A stretch of DNA of 64,000 nucleotides from Siphonodentalium dalli (GCA_032622095.1 CP136062.1:17733739-17797738), one strand, 5' to 3'; shown: positions 26,526 to 37,713, numbered from the stretch's first letter. Notes: generated by a model from the sequence alone, not told the origin. A program made the numbers and translations.

Positions 26526-28134
26526 GTTTTTCGGGTAGAATTAAGCACATCAACGTGTAATGTATGGTGAGCCAATTGCAACACAATTGATATATGATAT
26601 ACAATCCAGGGTGTGAATGTGCCTGGCGTTAGACCACTAGATGTTATGATTTTGTAATTTCCAGGTTCAGGTCTACAAATGCCCCCCCCCCCACAGAACG
26701 TTCTGTCTGTAGCAAGACTACTGATCCATTCAGAACAGACTGTAATAATATTCAGGACAGTGAAGGAACAGTTGGGGAAAATCAGAGCCCAATGGGGGCG
26801 CACAATTGGATTTACGCACAAACCTCCGATTTTGGTGTGGTTCAAGGGGGCGTATAGTTGGGAATTTAATGTGGACACCCCTTCCCAACACGGTTACCCT
26901 CTATAATCACGTCCCTGTGTCGAGACTGCGTATAGCAGCACCAACTCACTCTCTTTATCATAACATGTCATTACTGGAGTAAAAACAGTTCCGTAGTTAT
27001 CTAAGTGCTAGAAGCCACCTCGATACTTTGAATGTAAAACATGACTTAAATGACAAATTTATCAATGAGATTTGGCCATGAAATCTTGCAGTAAATAGAT
27101 TAATGCATAGCTGACTGCTATTTCATAGAATTAATGTACTTTTGATAGTGCTAAAACGGTTGACCTATTTTTGTAGCCTGTTAACCGCGACGTGTAACCG
27201 GATCATAACCGGTTAACCGCCATTTTCAACCTAAGACTTTACACTGATTATTTACACCATAATATGTACCAATATGCCAGCATAATTTGATTTATTAACT
27301 GTATGGCAAACTCGTGTAATGTTTACACAGATAGAGCTTGTATTGAACGAATGTAAATCGCCAAACACGAACGTCACAAAGTCACGTGTTGACAACTTGG
27401 CAGATGACACAGTGAACTAAAACTCGCAGTGTTTATAAATAGACGTGTCATGCTTGACCTGTTTGTACTGCAGTTGCGACTGCTACCTGACTTGTTATCG
27501 TTCTCATTTTGGGAAGAATATTGTGTGACCTATATACATGTTCGTACATGCAAATATCGGCAGTTTGTTATTGGCATTATAGCGATTGCGGGACTGGCCG
27601 ATTATTAAGTTATGTGACTCAGGTAATCTGCTGGGTGTCTTTGGCGATTTGAGATGGATAGGATGACTGACGACCGATAAACACAATTATGAAGTTTGTG
27701 AACTTTATGTAGTTAACAAATGAAAATTTAAAAAACAGCTGAAAACCTGCTGAAAACAGTGTTTTCTGCTAGAAGACAATCAAATGCTGAGAATTAGTCA
27801 TTAGGATGCAAATAAGTCCGACTGCATGGGAACACCACTCTGATTTGAGTTCATTTGAAATTTATCGACTGAGATTACTCAAACTCAGTAATGTTAGAAG
27901 AATAGACCGAGCGTATATATTGGTTCTCAGAGTTTGCATTCTGCCAATTTCTCTTCGAAATGTGCCCAGACATCTGATTTACTCATTTCTTGGGTATCCA
28001 TGATAATGTCTACAAGTAGTATATGTCAAATGACCACGCCGTACTGCAGTAAAAACGATTGTATTGATCTTTGCCAATGACCCAGTGGCGTCAGTGCACA
28101 TGTTTTACCAGACATCGGAACATCAAAGATGACG
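26526..28134. other. Intergenic DNA, no gene recognised
   Basis: Contains a 10-base C-run near 26683-26692 and a TTAACCGCGACGTG/AACCGGTTAACCGCC patch near 27180-27230. It lies downstream of the TRIM exon (which reads leftward), so further exons could be here. I found none. Confidence 0.4.
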
Positions 28135-28257
28135 TCATGCATCTTTGATATTTAGCTGCCAATGCCAGACTATGTAATCTGCCATTCTTGGAATACTTTT
28201 GATCTTGCACCAGATTTTGACTTTTAATACGCGTAATTTCGAGACGACGATGATGAT

Positions 28258-28475
28258 GTTGATGATGACGGTGGTGACAGTAACAATGTTGATGATGACG
28301 ATGGTGACGGTAACAATGTTGATGATGACGGTGGTGACGTTAACAATGTTGATGATGACGATGGTGACGGTAACAATGTTGATGATGACGGTGGTGACGT
28401 TAACAATGTTGATGATGACGGTGGTGACGGTAACAATGTTGATGATGACGATGGTGACAGTAACAATGTTCTCTG
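28258..28475. repeat. 30-bp minisatellite, about 7 copies, in the TRIM intron
   Basis: The unit GATGATGACGGTGGTGACGT followed by TAACAATGTT is perfectly phased at 30 bp from 28261 to 28470, with a few A/G and T/G variants. It keeps the reading frame, so the TRIM frame runs through it. The splice donor at 28505 suggests it is intronic. Confidence 0.9.
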
Positions 28476-28505
28476 TACATATTGACTTGTAAGTTGTATA
28501 CTCAC

Positions 28506-29641
28506 CCACTCTCTGTTTTCGTTCATATATGGTCTCTGTGTTCTTCAGATTCCCAAGGTTCTCTATATAGGACTTGAAATCTGCAAAGTTGCTAGTTGTC
28601 TCAAAACTAAATTCTGCTCTCGATTTGAGTTCTTTTTCGTTGTTTGTACTAAGCAAATTGTTCATTTTTGTCATCAGTTCTTGAGAAATATCAAGTGCTA
28701 ATGAATGATCAGGACATGTCAAAACTGATGAAGCGTAATCAAGATGTGTTGCTACGTTCATGTTCCGCTGAGCAAGCTCCGTCATTTGTTTGTCGAGGAT
28801 GCTCTTCTTTGTGCCTGACAGCAGTCTCACGTCTTCTATAAGTTTATTCTCCTGCTTCGTGAGCGGTTCTTGGCATGATGTGAATATATTACTTATTTCT
28901 TGTTCAACGCTCTTTTGTTTATCATCAATAGAACGGTACTCAGCCTCGATATCATTCACAGCTTTCTGGACGTCTCTCTTCTCATTATCTAACTTCACAT
29001 GCTTGTCTTCTATCGATGTTTTGTACGGTGTGAATGCCTCTAACTCTTCCTGGATATGATGTCCTTTATTCGAATGATCAATAGTAGCACACCGCATACA
29101 AATAAGAATCTTACAATCTGTACAGAACATATCTTTCGAATAATCCTCATGCTTGGGTTTGGAACATTTGATCTTAGGATAAAAGAAGCTCTTAAGGTCA
29201 TTGGGATTGAGGGATGTTAGTGAGTGGATGGTGTGAGATCTGCCTACAGCGTCAGATTTATGTTTGTTCATACAATCACTACAAAATAAAAAGTTATGGC
29301 AGTCAGAACAAACAAATTCAGCCTTCTTATTGGGACATCCTGCACATTTCACATCGTCAGGGCTACACTCGATTGTTTTCATCTTGCCCTGAGATAAATA
29401 GAAGCTGTCCGTTGGTAAATGTTCGACGTGATTCGTGACAGTCATCTTAGTACAGAGTCGGATGGCACACATGACTTCCTTATTCCCCTTTGGTACACAC
29501 TTAGCCAAACATTTCTGGCAGAAAACATGAAAACAGTCGAGTCTCTTCGGAAGTAATACGTCACTTAAGTATCTCCGACAGAGACTGCACTGACCGTTCT
29601 CCAGTCGGCTCTGGTAAACATCAAACTCAAGGAGCTCAAAA
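28506..29641 (-). CDS. TRIM/RBCC-family protein, large internal exon (RING, two B-boxes, coiled coil)
   Basis: Reading leftward, an acceptor (TTCTTTCAG) precedes the exon and a donor (GTGAGTAT, at 28505-28498) follows it. About 378 codons are open. The first ~50 residues carry a RING-like finger: C18-S-L-C21, C36-F-H38-V-F-C41, C44, then a final pair spaced C-x4-C rather than the usual C-x2-C. Two B-box zinc fingers follow, at about residues 99-139 and 159-195 (CHC3H2 pattern). A charged heptad-like coiled coil covers roughly 200-300. TRIM proteins are typically E3 ubiquitin ligases; in bivalves many are linked to innate immunity. No C-terminal NHL or other domain is visible, so downstream exons are missing or lie elsewhere. 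The first exon is also not seen. An apparent start at 29508 is only a TTG inside the RING. The open frame left of 28506 is intron read-through. Confidence 0.85.
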
Positions 29642-29659
29642 CTGAAAGAATATAGGTAA

Positions 29660-30220
29660 GAAATTGTGTTATAGATAGATATATAGATACTTTATTGCGC
29701 AATCGCTATACGGATACAGGATATGGCAAAGAAAGAAAAAAAAACAATATATACATAAACATGCAAATAAAATATATGACTAGAATATTTGTGCTGAGTG
29801 ATTACAGTGTTATTGTCGTAATATTTCGGCTTCAATTAAATATTTACTTAGAGCTCTGCTCAGTTGTTTATCATTAGATTTGAATATTTCTTGAAGCTTT
29901 TGGCGCTCGTCTAACACATCGTAATTTGATATCACATTCTTCGCGTAACTGCTAAAGACTTGCCTAGGATTGTGGTACGTCGGGCAGTGTAATAAAAAGT
30001 GAGACTCATCTTCGATAGGTTTATCTTTAGCGGGCATATTATGACTACATTGTTTGCAAGTTCGTTCCTCTACGGGGATTGGATTAGGTTTCACATGTCT
30101 GCCTATTTCTATTTCTAGCTTGTGCGAGCTTGTAACAAGTTTCGATATTGGACGTCTTTCATGTCGAGATAACGTTGTTAAATAAGAAGTTATAGAGCCC
30201 TGCGAATTAGGCATTTTCAT
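29660..30220 (-). pseudogene. LINE ORF2 C-terminal fragment with 3' tail
   Basis: A 136-codon frame (30220 to 29810) resembles the region after the reverse transcriptase in several animal LINEs. It has a basic segment with SSHKLEIEIGRH, then a zinc-binding-like C-x2-C pair (CKQC) and DESHFLLHCPTYHNPR. A stop codon lies three codons upstream of its first ATG, so the RT part is absent: this is a 5'-truncated copy. The 3' side (29660-29700) ends in a TATC/TAGA microsatellite, as expected for a LINE tail. It sits about 20-50 bp upstream of the TRIM exon's splice acceptor, in the presumed intron. The LINE clade is uncertain. Confidence 0.65.
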
Positions 30221-30292
30221 TTTGATTCAAATCCGCCAAATGATTCTCGTGAATCAAATTATTGCATCAGGCAAATCAATAGTGAAGATGTA

Positions 30293-30506
30293 CAGTAATG
30301 CCCTAAGTAATCGACCCCTTAACCACAGCAGAACAATGGGTAACTTTTCAGGATTTAGTAAGGAAATATGGCTTGTTGCCATTGATTGGAAAACTCTCGG
30401 GGAGAGCTGTCCAATGAATGGCAACAAGCCATATTTCCGACTAAATCCTGAAAAGTTACCCATAATACTGCTGTGGTTAAGGGGTCCATTACTTAGACCA
30501 TTACTG
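30293..30506. mobile_element. Palindromic MITE with TA target site
   Basis: The ends CAGTAATGCCCTAAGTAAT and ATTACTTAGACCATTACTG are flanked by TA (30291-30292 and 30507-30508). The whole 214 bp folds: GGAAATATGGCTTGTTGCCA pairs with TGGCAACAAGCCATATTTCC, and AACTTTTCAGGATTTAGT pairs with ACTAAATCCTGAAAAGTT. Its end sequence is related to that of the 1.44-kb element at 23483, so it is likely a Tc1/mariner-type MITE. Confidence 0.85.
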
Positions 30507-30679
30507 TAGCTCATATGACGACAGTGTTTGTACGTGAGGTCGATCATTCCGTCTCATAATATATCTTCATCAAAAAGTAATGTGATCGTTGCAAATTCCT
30601 ATCAGGACAGCAGATTTTGAATCGAAACTATCACAAGAAAGAATAAAACAATTATAATCATATGTATTATATCATAATA

Positions 30680-30765
30680 TACAGTAATGCCCTAAGTTAT
30701 CGACTCCTTAAACACAGTCAGAAGAATTATGGGTAACTTTTCAGGATTTAGTCGGAAATACTTAT
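30680..30765 (+). mobile_element. Half copy of the same MITE
   Basis: TACAGTAATGCCCTAAGTTA through AACTTTTCAGGATTTAGTCG matches the first half of 30293-30506. The second arm is absent. 30766-31082 contains a short run of CAGACGGACACA repeats and nothing else recognised. Confidence 0.75.
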
Positions 30766-31082
30766 ATGTATCCTACCATGATCGAGGGCATATACATATA
30801 TACAGACGGACACACAGACGGACACACAAACGGACACACAGTTGGTTATAATAGTCATCTGTAATTTCGTTTTTTTGGGGGGATTAAGGCATTGACTCAG
30901 AACAGGTCACCATCCAGAATCAATGAGGTCACACCAGGTGCAGGGTACCGTATAGAACAAAATAATAATTAAAGCTATAAATACACAGTGGGCGACAATT
31001 ACGGTTGAATAAACGGTATATCACCAATAATTTTTGACACCTGTGTATTTATATCTTTAATTATAAATTATATATTTTCTTG

Positions 31083-31560
31083 AGTCGACTCCTTTATATG
31101 TCATTAGTTTAATACACTGTTTTGATTATTTTAGCAAGCAGATCGGTCAGGCATCGACATCATAGTTCAGAATGTCCCGTCACGCATCGATTAACCCACA
31201 CTCAAACCGAGGAACACGCTCATTTTAAATTACTAATGCCACGATAAAATGTTGTCATTAACCCAGTAATTATATGTCATTAATTTAATACACTGTTTTC
31301 GTTATTTCAGTGAGCAGATCTGTCAGGCATCGACATCATAGTTCAGAATGTCCCGTCACGCATCGATTAACCCACACTTAAACCGAGGAACACGCTCATT
31401 TTAAATTACAAATGCCACGATAAAATGTCACCATTAACCCAGTCCCTTTATGTGACATTAATTTAATACACTGTTTTGATTATTTCAGCGAGCAGATCGG
31501 TCAGGCCTCGACATGATGGTTACGAATGTCAATTAACATCACATCAATTAACCATTCAGC
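31083..31560. repeat. ~177-bp tandem repeat, 2.7 copies
   Basis: TTTAATACACTGTTTT with a following GAGCAGATC...GTCAGGC(A/C)TCGACAT block starts near 31095, 31271 and 31448. The first two units share CATCGATTAACCCACACT and AAACCGAGGAACACGCTCAT. The third is cut short. Confidence 0.85.
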
Positions 31561-32238
31561 ATGAGAAATGTGACTTGTAGGATATGCCAAAGTATTGTCA
31601 TGCAAAGAGTAACATCCAAGATGGCAGTCGATAGGTCTCATCTAGAAGTGATCCTAAACAAATCTCCAATAAATGCAGGCTGCAGGCCATGCCAACGTAT
31701 TCAAAATTGAAATCCAAGATGGCCGTGGTTTTTATCCGATCGTCACCATACTTCATATTGATCGTCGGGGACCTTGAAAAATATGGCCTTATCAGATTTT
31801 AATCCTTGCAATTCACAAATCTCCAAGTCAAACAAGGGACATAACTCAGGTCAAAATTAATGGACAAAACCTGTTGTGTGTGGGTATCCTTTCCCTAGCC
31901 TGTGCTATCACCATGCCAAAGGACAACAAAACTGATAATTAACTCGCAAATTAAAAGGTGATATGTTCGGATGGACCGACAGCTCAATGCCCTGATGGAC
32001 AGACAGGTAGGGGTGAGATGTATAATAGATATGGCCTGTAGGATTTAAGAACAAAAGTGATGGCTCCTATCGAGAGGTCACACAGAAGATCCAAATAAAT
32101 TTGGTGACCATTAGATAAGGTGTAACTTGTAGGGTGTACGTGCTAAAGGAAATTGTTGATGCAGGACACACACACAGATGGGCGGACGGATGCCAACCCA
32201 TAGCAATAGCTCAAACTTGGCTTTGTCAAGTTGAGCTA
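31561..32238 (+). mobile_element. Pearl-like element, 5'-truncated and diverged
   Basis: Contains GGATATGCCAAAGTATTGTC, CATCCAAGATGGCAG, AATCCAAGATGGCCG, a CATAACTCAGG-type repeat near 31850, an ACACACACAGATGGGCGGAC stretch and the terminus CAAGTTGAGCTA ending at 32238. The core is mixed: AAGATGGC-type monomers lie next to CATAACTC-type sequence. Confidence 0.7.
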
Positions 32239-32284
32239 AAAATACCCAAGAATCTGGATGTAAACTTGACTATATGAGAGTGAA

Positions 32285-32765
32285 GGAGAGAATGCCAATA
32301 TAACATGACGGAGAGAATACAGACATACCTGGTAGAAGAGTGGAGGAGAGAATACAGACATAACTTGTAGAAGAGTGGAGGAGAGAATACAGACATAACT
32401 TGTAGAAGAGTGGAGGAGAGAATACAGAGATAACTGGTAGAAGAGTGGAGGAGAGGATGCAGACATACATTTGTACCTGGTAGAAGAGTGGAGGAGAGAA
32501 TAGACATACCTGGTAGAAGAGTACGTGGAGGAGAGAATACAGATACTAACTGGTAGAAGAGTGGAGGAGAGAATACAGACATAACTGGTAGAAGAGTGGA
32601 GGAGAGAATACAGAGATACCTGGTAGAAGAGTGGAGGAGAGAATACAGACATAACTGGTAGAAGAGTGGAGGAGAGAATACAGAGATACCTGGTAGAAGA
32701 GTGGAGAAGAGAATAGAGATAACTGGTAGAAGAGTGGAGGAGAAAATACACACATACCTGGTAGA
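32285..32765. repeat. 33-bp minisatellite, about 14 copies
   Basis: The unit is GAGAATACAGACATAACTGG followed by TAGAAGAGTGGAG, with ACCTGG/ACTTG variants and a few insertions (near 32461-32475 and 32522). It begins about 50 bp after a pearl-like 3' terminus. All long frames across it are artefacts of the 33-bp period. Confidence 0.93.
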
Positions 32766-33393
32766 TGGTACCGGTACATCTCCACTTGAATCCTCTGGGT
32801 TTAAAAGGAAGTTAGCCGCCATTTTGCCCTCTGTACCAAGGAGGCTTTTCACACTCCACTTAAACAATCATGTGAAGGATGTAATCAGAGACAATTTTTA
32901 AATTTTTAGTAACAGGGTTTCGATGAAGGGTGACCTGAAATGGGAAAAAATGTCATCTGTCATTTGCAGAGTGACGCTAACCCACTTAGCGAGCTAGCAT
33001 CATCAAATTCACCCTCTGGGAACCCCATTCCGCACGACTTCATCAGCCACGGAAGACTCAGATTGAGGTTCCCAAATGGTGAATTATTGTGATGTACAGT
33101 AATGCCCTAAGTAATCAACTCCTTAACCACAGCAGCAAAATGAATGCAGAGATGCGCTGGGAATATGTGTATAAAGATGGTGAGTGGGATACAATCGTTC
33201 AACTCAATTTAATGTTTTTGAGAACGTTATTTACTTAAGTATGTCATTTACGAGCATAAAAACAAAAAAAGATGCCATCTTTGAGAAAATATGTCATAAG
33301 CAACATGTCGTAATATCATTTAAATCCGCATATATGCATGGCCTGCGTTTATTGTAAGTTATTTCTTATCTAGTATATTCAAGTTCAAAGTTA
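32766..33393. other. Spacer with small foldback and a lone MITE end
   Basis: An inverted pair near 33010-33085 (ATTCACCCTCTGGGAACC and GGTTCCCAAATGGTGAAT) is related to the foldback at 3216. TACAGTAATGCCCTAAGTAA at 33095 is a single terminal repeat of the MITE family at 30293. No gene seen. Confidence 0.55.
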
Positions 33394-33511
33394 ACAGTAC
33401 ACTACAGGTACACAAGCCATATTAATCAAAAGCAGTCCAGTGTACTGCGTGGTAATCTAGTACACCAGACTGCTGTTGATTAGTATGGCTTGTGTATCTG
33501 CAGTGTACAGT
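33394..33511. mobile_element. Foldback MITE-like repeat
   Basis: TACACAAGCCATATTAATCA pairs with TGATTAGTATGGCTTGTGTA, and GCAGTCCAGTGTACT pairs with AGTACACCAGACTGC. The arms are about 50 bp around a ~12-bp loop. Confidence 0.75.
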
Positions 33512-33858
33512 ATCCTGTCAATGACGTCGCCACTGCATCATAGTAGTGTACCCTATATATATTAAATGCTTCTTTGTGTACTGCCGGCATCCTGTGTTAT
33601 TATGTAATAGCTACTTACTCAGTGCCAGTTAAAATTTTATTTTGATCGAATTGTTTTGCTTAATTAATATCAGATACTTAAGTTCAAAAATATTTATTGC
33701 ATTGTGATCACTTAAATCCAACAATAAATAGTTTATAAGTTCCTATTACTTAGGATATATACTCCGGTCCAAAATTTGGTTCCGATTGTATAGAAAATGA
33801 TTTAACGCATCATTTGTAAAGTGTCTCCGGACAGAGAGTCAGACGGAAGGACAGACGG

Positions 33859-34241
33859 ATGAACGACGAGTGGTCGATCCGGATGTCGACACTATGTGTA
33901 CCATACTATGGTAATGGTACACAAACATGGACAGATTCTAGTGTGTGGCGTCCTCATTGCTGCTGTATATTCAACCAATCCGTCCAGACAAACAACGATG
34001 TCGAAGGGTGGCACAACAGAATGAAAGGGAAGACATCTAAAATGGTGGATTCTATACGCTCACCAAAGCCATGTACTCAGAAAGCCATTTTGTGGCCATC
34101 AGATGTAAGCTTGTCAGTGTCAGAAAGGTGATACAAAGGGAATGAGAGAATTACAGACAATTCCAAGAGAAAATCTTCCGTCTAAGGAATAATTTCATTG
34201 ATGGCGATATTAATATCAAGGAACTTCTGGGGAGAAATTAA
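33859..34241 (+). pseudogene. MULE-type transposase C-terminal fragment
   Basis: The frame from 33859 reads a Trp-rich stretch, then FNQSVQTNNDVEGWHNRMKG. A TNND-EGWH-R signature of this kind is what I recall near the C-terminus of MULE/FLYWCH-associated transposase-like proteins in invertebrates. After a frameshift near 34076-34090 the downstream frame continues (CKLVSVRKVIQRE, a TGA at 34143, then a segment ending in KELLGRN at 34241). It is thus broken by one frameshift and one stop, and no catalytic core is present. The family assignment is from memory of the motif and needs a profile search. Confidence 0.5.
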
Positions 34242-34514
34242 CAGATATTAGATTATGTCATGTCAATAATCATGTGATTATATTTGTCATGTTATTTTGT
34301 ACCATGTTAAATCTTATCATGTTAAATACGGAATAAAATATTTATAACAGAAAAACGGGTCGAAGTCACGTATTCTTCAAAAATCCAAATAACGGGTCGA
34401 GATCACCATATCGTGAAATCACTATGGGTCAATATCAGTGGGTTGAGCTCATCCCATGCAAGCTGCTGAACACATCATATGCAGCCACATCAGAATTAGA
34501 GCACAACAACCAAG

Positions 34515-35066
34515 GACATACTACAGTCATTTGACAATGGCATGACATACTACAGTCATTTGACAATGTCACAACATACTACAGTCATTTGACAATGTCA
34601 CAACATACTACAGACATTTGACAATGGCATGACATACTACAGTCATTTGACAATGGCATGACATACTACAGTCATTTGACAATGGCATGACATACTACAG
34701 ACATTTGACAATGGCATGACATACTACAGTCATTTGACAATGGCATGACATACTACAGTCATTTGACAATGGCATGACATACTACAGTCATTTGACAATG
34801 GCATGACATACTACAGGCATTTGACAATGGCATGACATACTACAGTCATTTGACAATGGCATGACATACTACAGTCATTTGACAATGGCATGACATACTA
34901 CAGTCATTTGACAATGTCACAACATACTACAGTCATTTGACAATGTCACAACATACTACAGACATTTGCCAATGTCACAACATACTACAGACATTTGACA
35001 ATGTCACAACATACTACAGACATTTGACAATGTCACAACATACTACAGACATTTGACATTGTTACC
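34515..35066. repeat. 29-bp minisatellite (left part), about 19 copies
   Basis: The unit is ACATACTACAGTCATTTGAC followed by AATGGCATG, with a second variant AATGTCACA. The variants form blocks rather than mixing randomly. The array resumes at 36154. Confidence 0.93.
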
Positions 35067-36153
35067 CTCCTCCCTACTTTCCACCCTTCTGATTGGCCCA
35101 TTTCCTGCCACGTGCCGGGCGACAAATCACACTGTCGCCCGCTGAGCCGGGAGACATTGATTTTGTTGCCCGCCTGATGTTATAATGCAAGATTATCTCC
35201 AAACACACACTGCAGTAACTCATCTATTTCACATCACTATGATGTACTAATAATCATAGATCTTATATACCCCACGGATTCGCAAAACACACCAGTTGTG
35301 GTGTTTGCTAAGTTGCATATATTTAGTGAACACTAATATTCGAACTTTTAAGTTGATACTTTTATCGGACAAGCGTTATTGTGTACTTTTTACATCGAAA
35401 CATCTCGGTGATTCAATATGTTCATGTCGACATTATGGTGCCAAATTGAAAGAGTGGATCCTTCAGGTTGGTTGGTTATAAATGTATGCTGGTAGACAAC
35501 GTACGTAATGCATACGTTTGTCGCGAATGAATGGTACTGTACGTTTATCCATGATATCAGACCTCTCCGCGATGTCTGCAATGTGATCATAGAAGTATTT
35601 TGTGTGAGGATCGCCATGTACTTGGGAGCACTGGCACATATGAATGGACATTAATGAAATCGACAACTTCCCAATAGCTTTCGGGGAAGACCGTTATGAA
35701 ATGGACATCGCGAGTAAATTCCGCGCGCAAGGCGACATTGAATATTCCACATTGCAGAAGGCGATAATATACCTATATGGCTTATTGGTTTACATTGCAT
35801 GGACCGATATTGACGATTTAACCACCAAAATGATCGTAAATAAACGCTGATTATCAAACGCTTAACGGCGTGACTATCGTTTATGGAACAGAACGATAAG
35901 TAGTTACTGAAAATATGCATAATCGGGAAAGAAAGCACTCGTGCAACATCGTGCGTGTGGATGGCAAAGATTTTTTTCTGTGGTATAATCGGATAACAAA
36001 ACAGTTGTTGCCCTTCTTCTCGGGAGACATCGAGATTTGTCACCCGCTCGAGAACGGAATGTCTCCCTCGGAGCTGTGCTCTTCGGGAGACATTCCGTTC
36101 TCAAGCGGGTGACAAATCTCAATGTCTCCCTCGACATCGGGCAACAACTGTAT
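35067..36153. mobile_element. 1.1-kb insertion splitting the 29-bp minisatellite
   Basis: The same 29-bp units lie on both sides. The left part has GGGCGACAAATC/GTCGCCCG and GGGAGACATTGA...TTGTTGCCCG blocks. The right end repeats this vocabulary (GTGACAAATCTC, AATGTCTCCC, GGGCAACAACTG), so the ends look related in inverted orientation. No coding frame is recognised. Boundaries are good to about 10 bp. Confidence 0.65.
36002..36150. repeat. Long hairpin with ~68-bp arms
   Basis: CAGTTGTTGCCC pairs with GGGCAACAACTG, and GAGATTTGTCACCCGCT pairs with AGCGGGTGACAAATCTC. GAACGGAATGTCTCCC pairs with GGGAGACATTCCGTTC. The loop is about 12 bp. It forms the right end of the insertion at 35067-36153. 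Confidence 0.85.
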
Positions 36154-36240
36154 AATGTCACAACATACTACAGTCATTTGACAATGTCACAACAAACTAC
36201 AGTCATTTGACAATGTCACAACATACTACAGACATTTGAC
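36154..36240. repeat. 29-bp minisatellite (right part), about 3 copies
   Basis: AATGTCACAACATACTACAG with GTCATTTGAC continues the array of 34515-35066 on the far side of the insertion. Confidence 0.9.
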
Positions 36241-36430
36241 AATGACAAACAAGTTGATGTTGCCATCTTGGATTTTTAAAAGGCGTTTGATACAGTTAGT
36301 GCCACACCATGAATTGCTCCACAAACTGCAACACTACGGCATCAGAGGACAGCTACACAGTTGGATGAGCTCCATCCTACTAGATCGGAAAGTGGTGATT
36401 AATGGGAAACACCCAGGGGTGAGGGTCAAA
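36241..36430 (+). pseudogene. LINE reverse-transcriptase fragment
   Basis: Translation gives the RT motif-A region: DVAILDF, a TAA stop where Ser is usual, then KAFDTV. A one-base frameshift follows, then PHHELLHKLQHYGI, W, LLDRKVVINGKHPGVRV. This is the stretch between RT motifs A and B (DFSKAFD to just before SGVPQG) of jockey/CR1-like LINEs. Both ends are missing. It is about 60 codons long with two disabling changes, so dead. It is not a copy of the element at 50468, whose equivalent sequence differs. Confidence 0.8.
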
Positions 36431-37713
36431 TCGGCAGTGCTGGTTCGGCAGGGCTGGTTCGGCAGGGCTGATTCGGCAGGGCTGGTTTGGGTCGAATCGT
36501 CTCACCTAAAAATATTTTTATCAGTAAGATATTTGGATGTTTATATAAATTTTTTCTTTTGTATGTTATTTTATTATTATAATAAAGCATTTAATATTTT
36601 GATTAAAGTGTATAAAAGAGTACATAACATTGCTCTAGTTTATATTACATATATTGATCTTATCATTTGATTTAATATTCTTACCTGTGATTTGTCTGTG
36701 AGAAAGTTGATAATATCTTGAATATATTCAAGCTCAAACATCAAGTGCAGGGTTGATTGATAAGTAAACACCAGTGGATTTAAAAAGCTATGTCTCATAA
36801 GAAAACTTTAGATGTTTGTACCCTTAGAGATTCGGTCCGAAATCACCTCGTTGTACGAAATCACCCCATTTTATGGTACAAACAAATTTAATGAAATTTT
36901 TTCTTTTTCACCAATTTTTAATTGAATTACAACGGTACAAACAATTTTAATGAAATTTCTTCTTCTTTCTTATTCTCATGAACAAATTTGAGAAATTTTT
37001 CTCGTGTGCAATTCATTATATATATTTTTCTCGCAAGAAAATTTTCTAGCGAGATTCTCGTGAGATTTACATATTCTTGAAACAGTTTTTCTTGTGAGAT
37101 TTTTTCTCGCGAGACTTTTTCTCATAAGATCTCACTAATTTGCATATTATAAACATTACAAAAATTCATGTTAGAAAATTTTGGTAAGGGTTCACAATAT
37201 TTTAATTGAACTACAAAAGTACAAACAAATTTAATTTTTATTCTTCACAACTTGGCACAGACGGCTTAACACGAAGGGGAGCAGATTGTCGATCATTTTA
37301 CCCTCTCATTCAAGTTCTCCAAAAGAATCTGCACACATAGAAGTAGCGGTGGCAGCGAGGGACCTCGAGACAGACATCAAGACAAAATATGCTAGAATGG
37401 ACAGAGACCTTGAGGCGCATTATAGAAGTCCTAATAAGATGGTACCATCAAAACAACAGAATTTCTGAAGGATGTCAACACATCCTAAAAGAATGGCCAA
37501 TCAAAGAACTAAAGAAGACCAACAGAAGAAAGAGGAAGAAAAGAAGACCAACATAAACCATGTTTTTAATTTTAATAAATAAATAATGTATTCACTGATT
37601 CTTCCATGTTTTAATTAACTTGTTTTTAATCAATAAATATTCTGATGTTTTATCATGTAAATTGTAAATATTCATGTCATTATTTGAATTTCTTGATGTG
37701 TGTTAATTACTAT
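36431..37713. other. Unannotated DNA with short repeats
   Basis: 36436-36488 holds about four copies of a ~15-bp unit (GGCTGGTTCGGCAGG). 37000-37135 is rich in TCTCGCGAGA/TCTCGTGAGA-like palindromes. No gene supported; a 60-codon frame at 37286 has no recognisable features. Confidence 0.5.

Noticed and set aside
26285-26878. 197-codon minus-strand frame
   Set aside because: It runs from a pearl-like monomer through a foldback into unrelated DNA. Composition and content change along it and no domain is visible.
28135-28505. C-terminal extension of the TRIM frame (Val/Ile/Thr repeats)
   Set aside because: A GTGAGT donor sits at 28505 and the extension is the 30-bp minisatellite, so intron read-through is more likely.
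29508-29508. Translation start of the TRIM protein at 29508
   Set aside because: The codon there is TTG inside the RING finger. Coding similarity continues upstream to the acceptor at 29642.
31083-31560. Tandemly duplicated exons (TTATTTCAG before a GAGCAGATC block)
   Set aside because: The blocks contain stops in the frames checked, no donor is evident, and the repeat includes the flanking DNA, so a plain ~177-bp tandem repeat is simpler.
32226-32867. 213-codon minus-strand frame with Leu/Ser-rich repeats
   Set aside because: It is the 33-bp minisatellite read in one frame; overlapping frames on the same strand give equally long nonsense.
35644-35850. 68-codon frame inside the insertion in the 29-bp array
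   Set aside because: No motif or homology recognised, and a longer opposite-strand frame overlaps it. Insufficient to call a gene.
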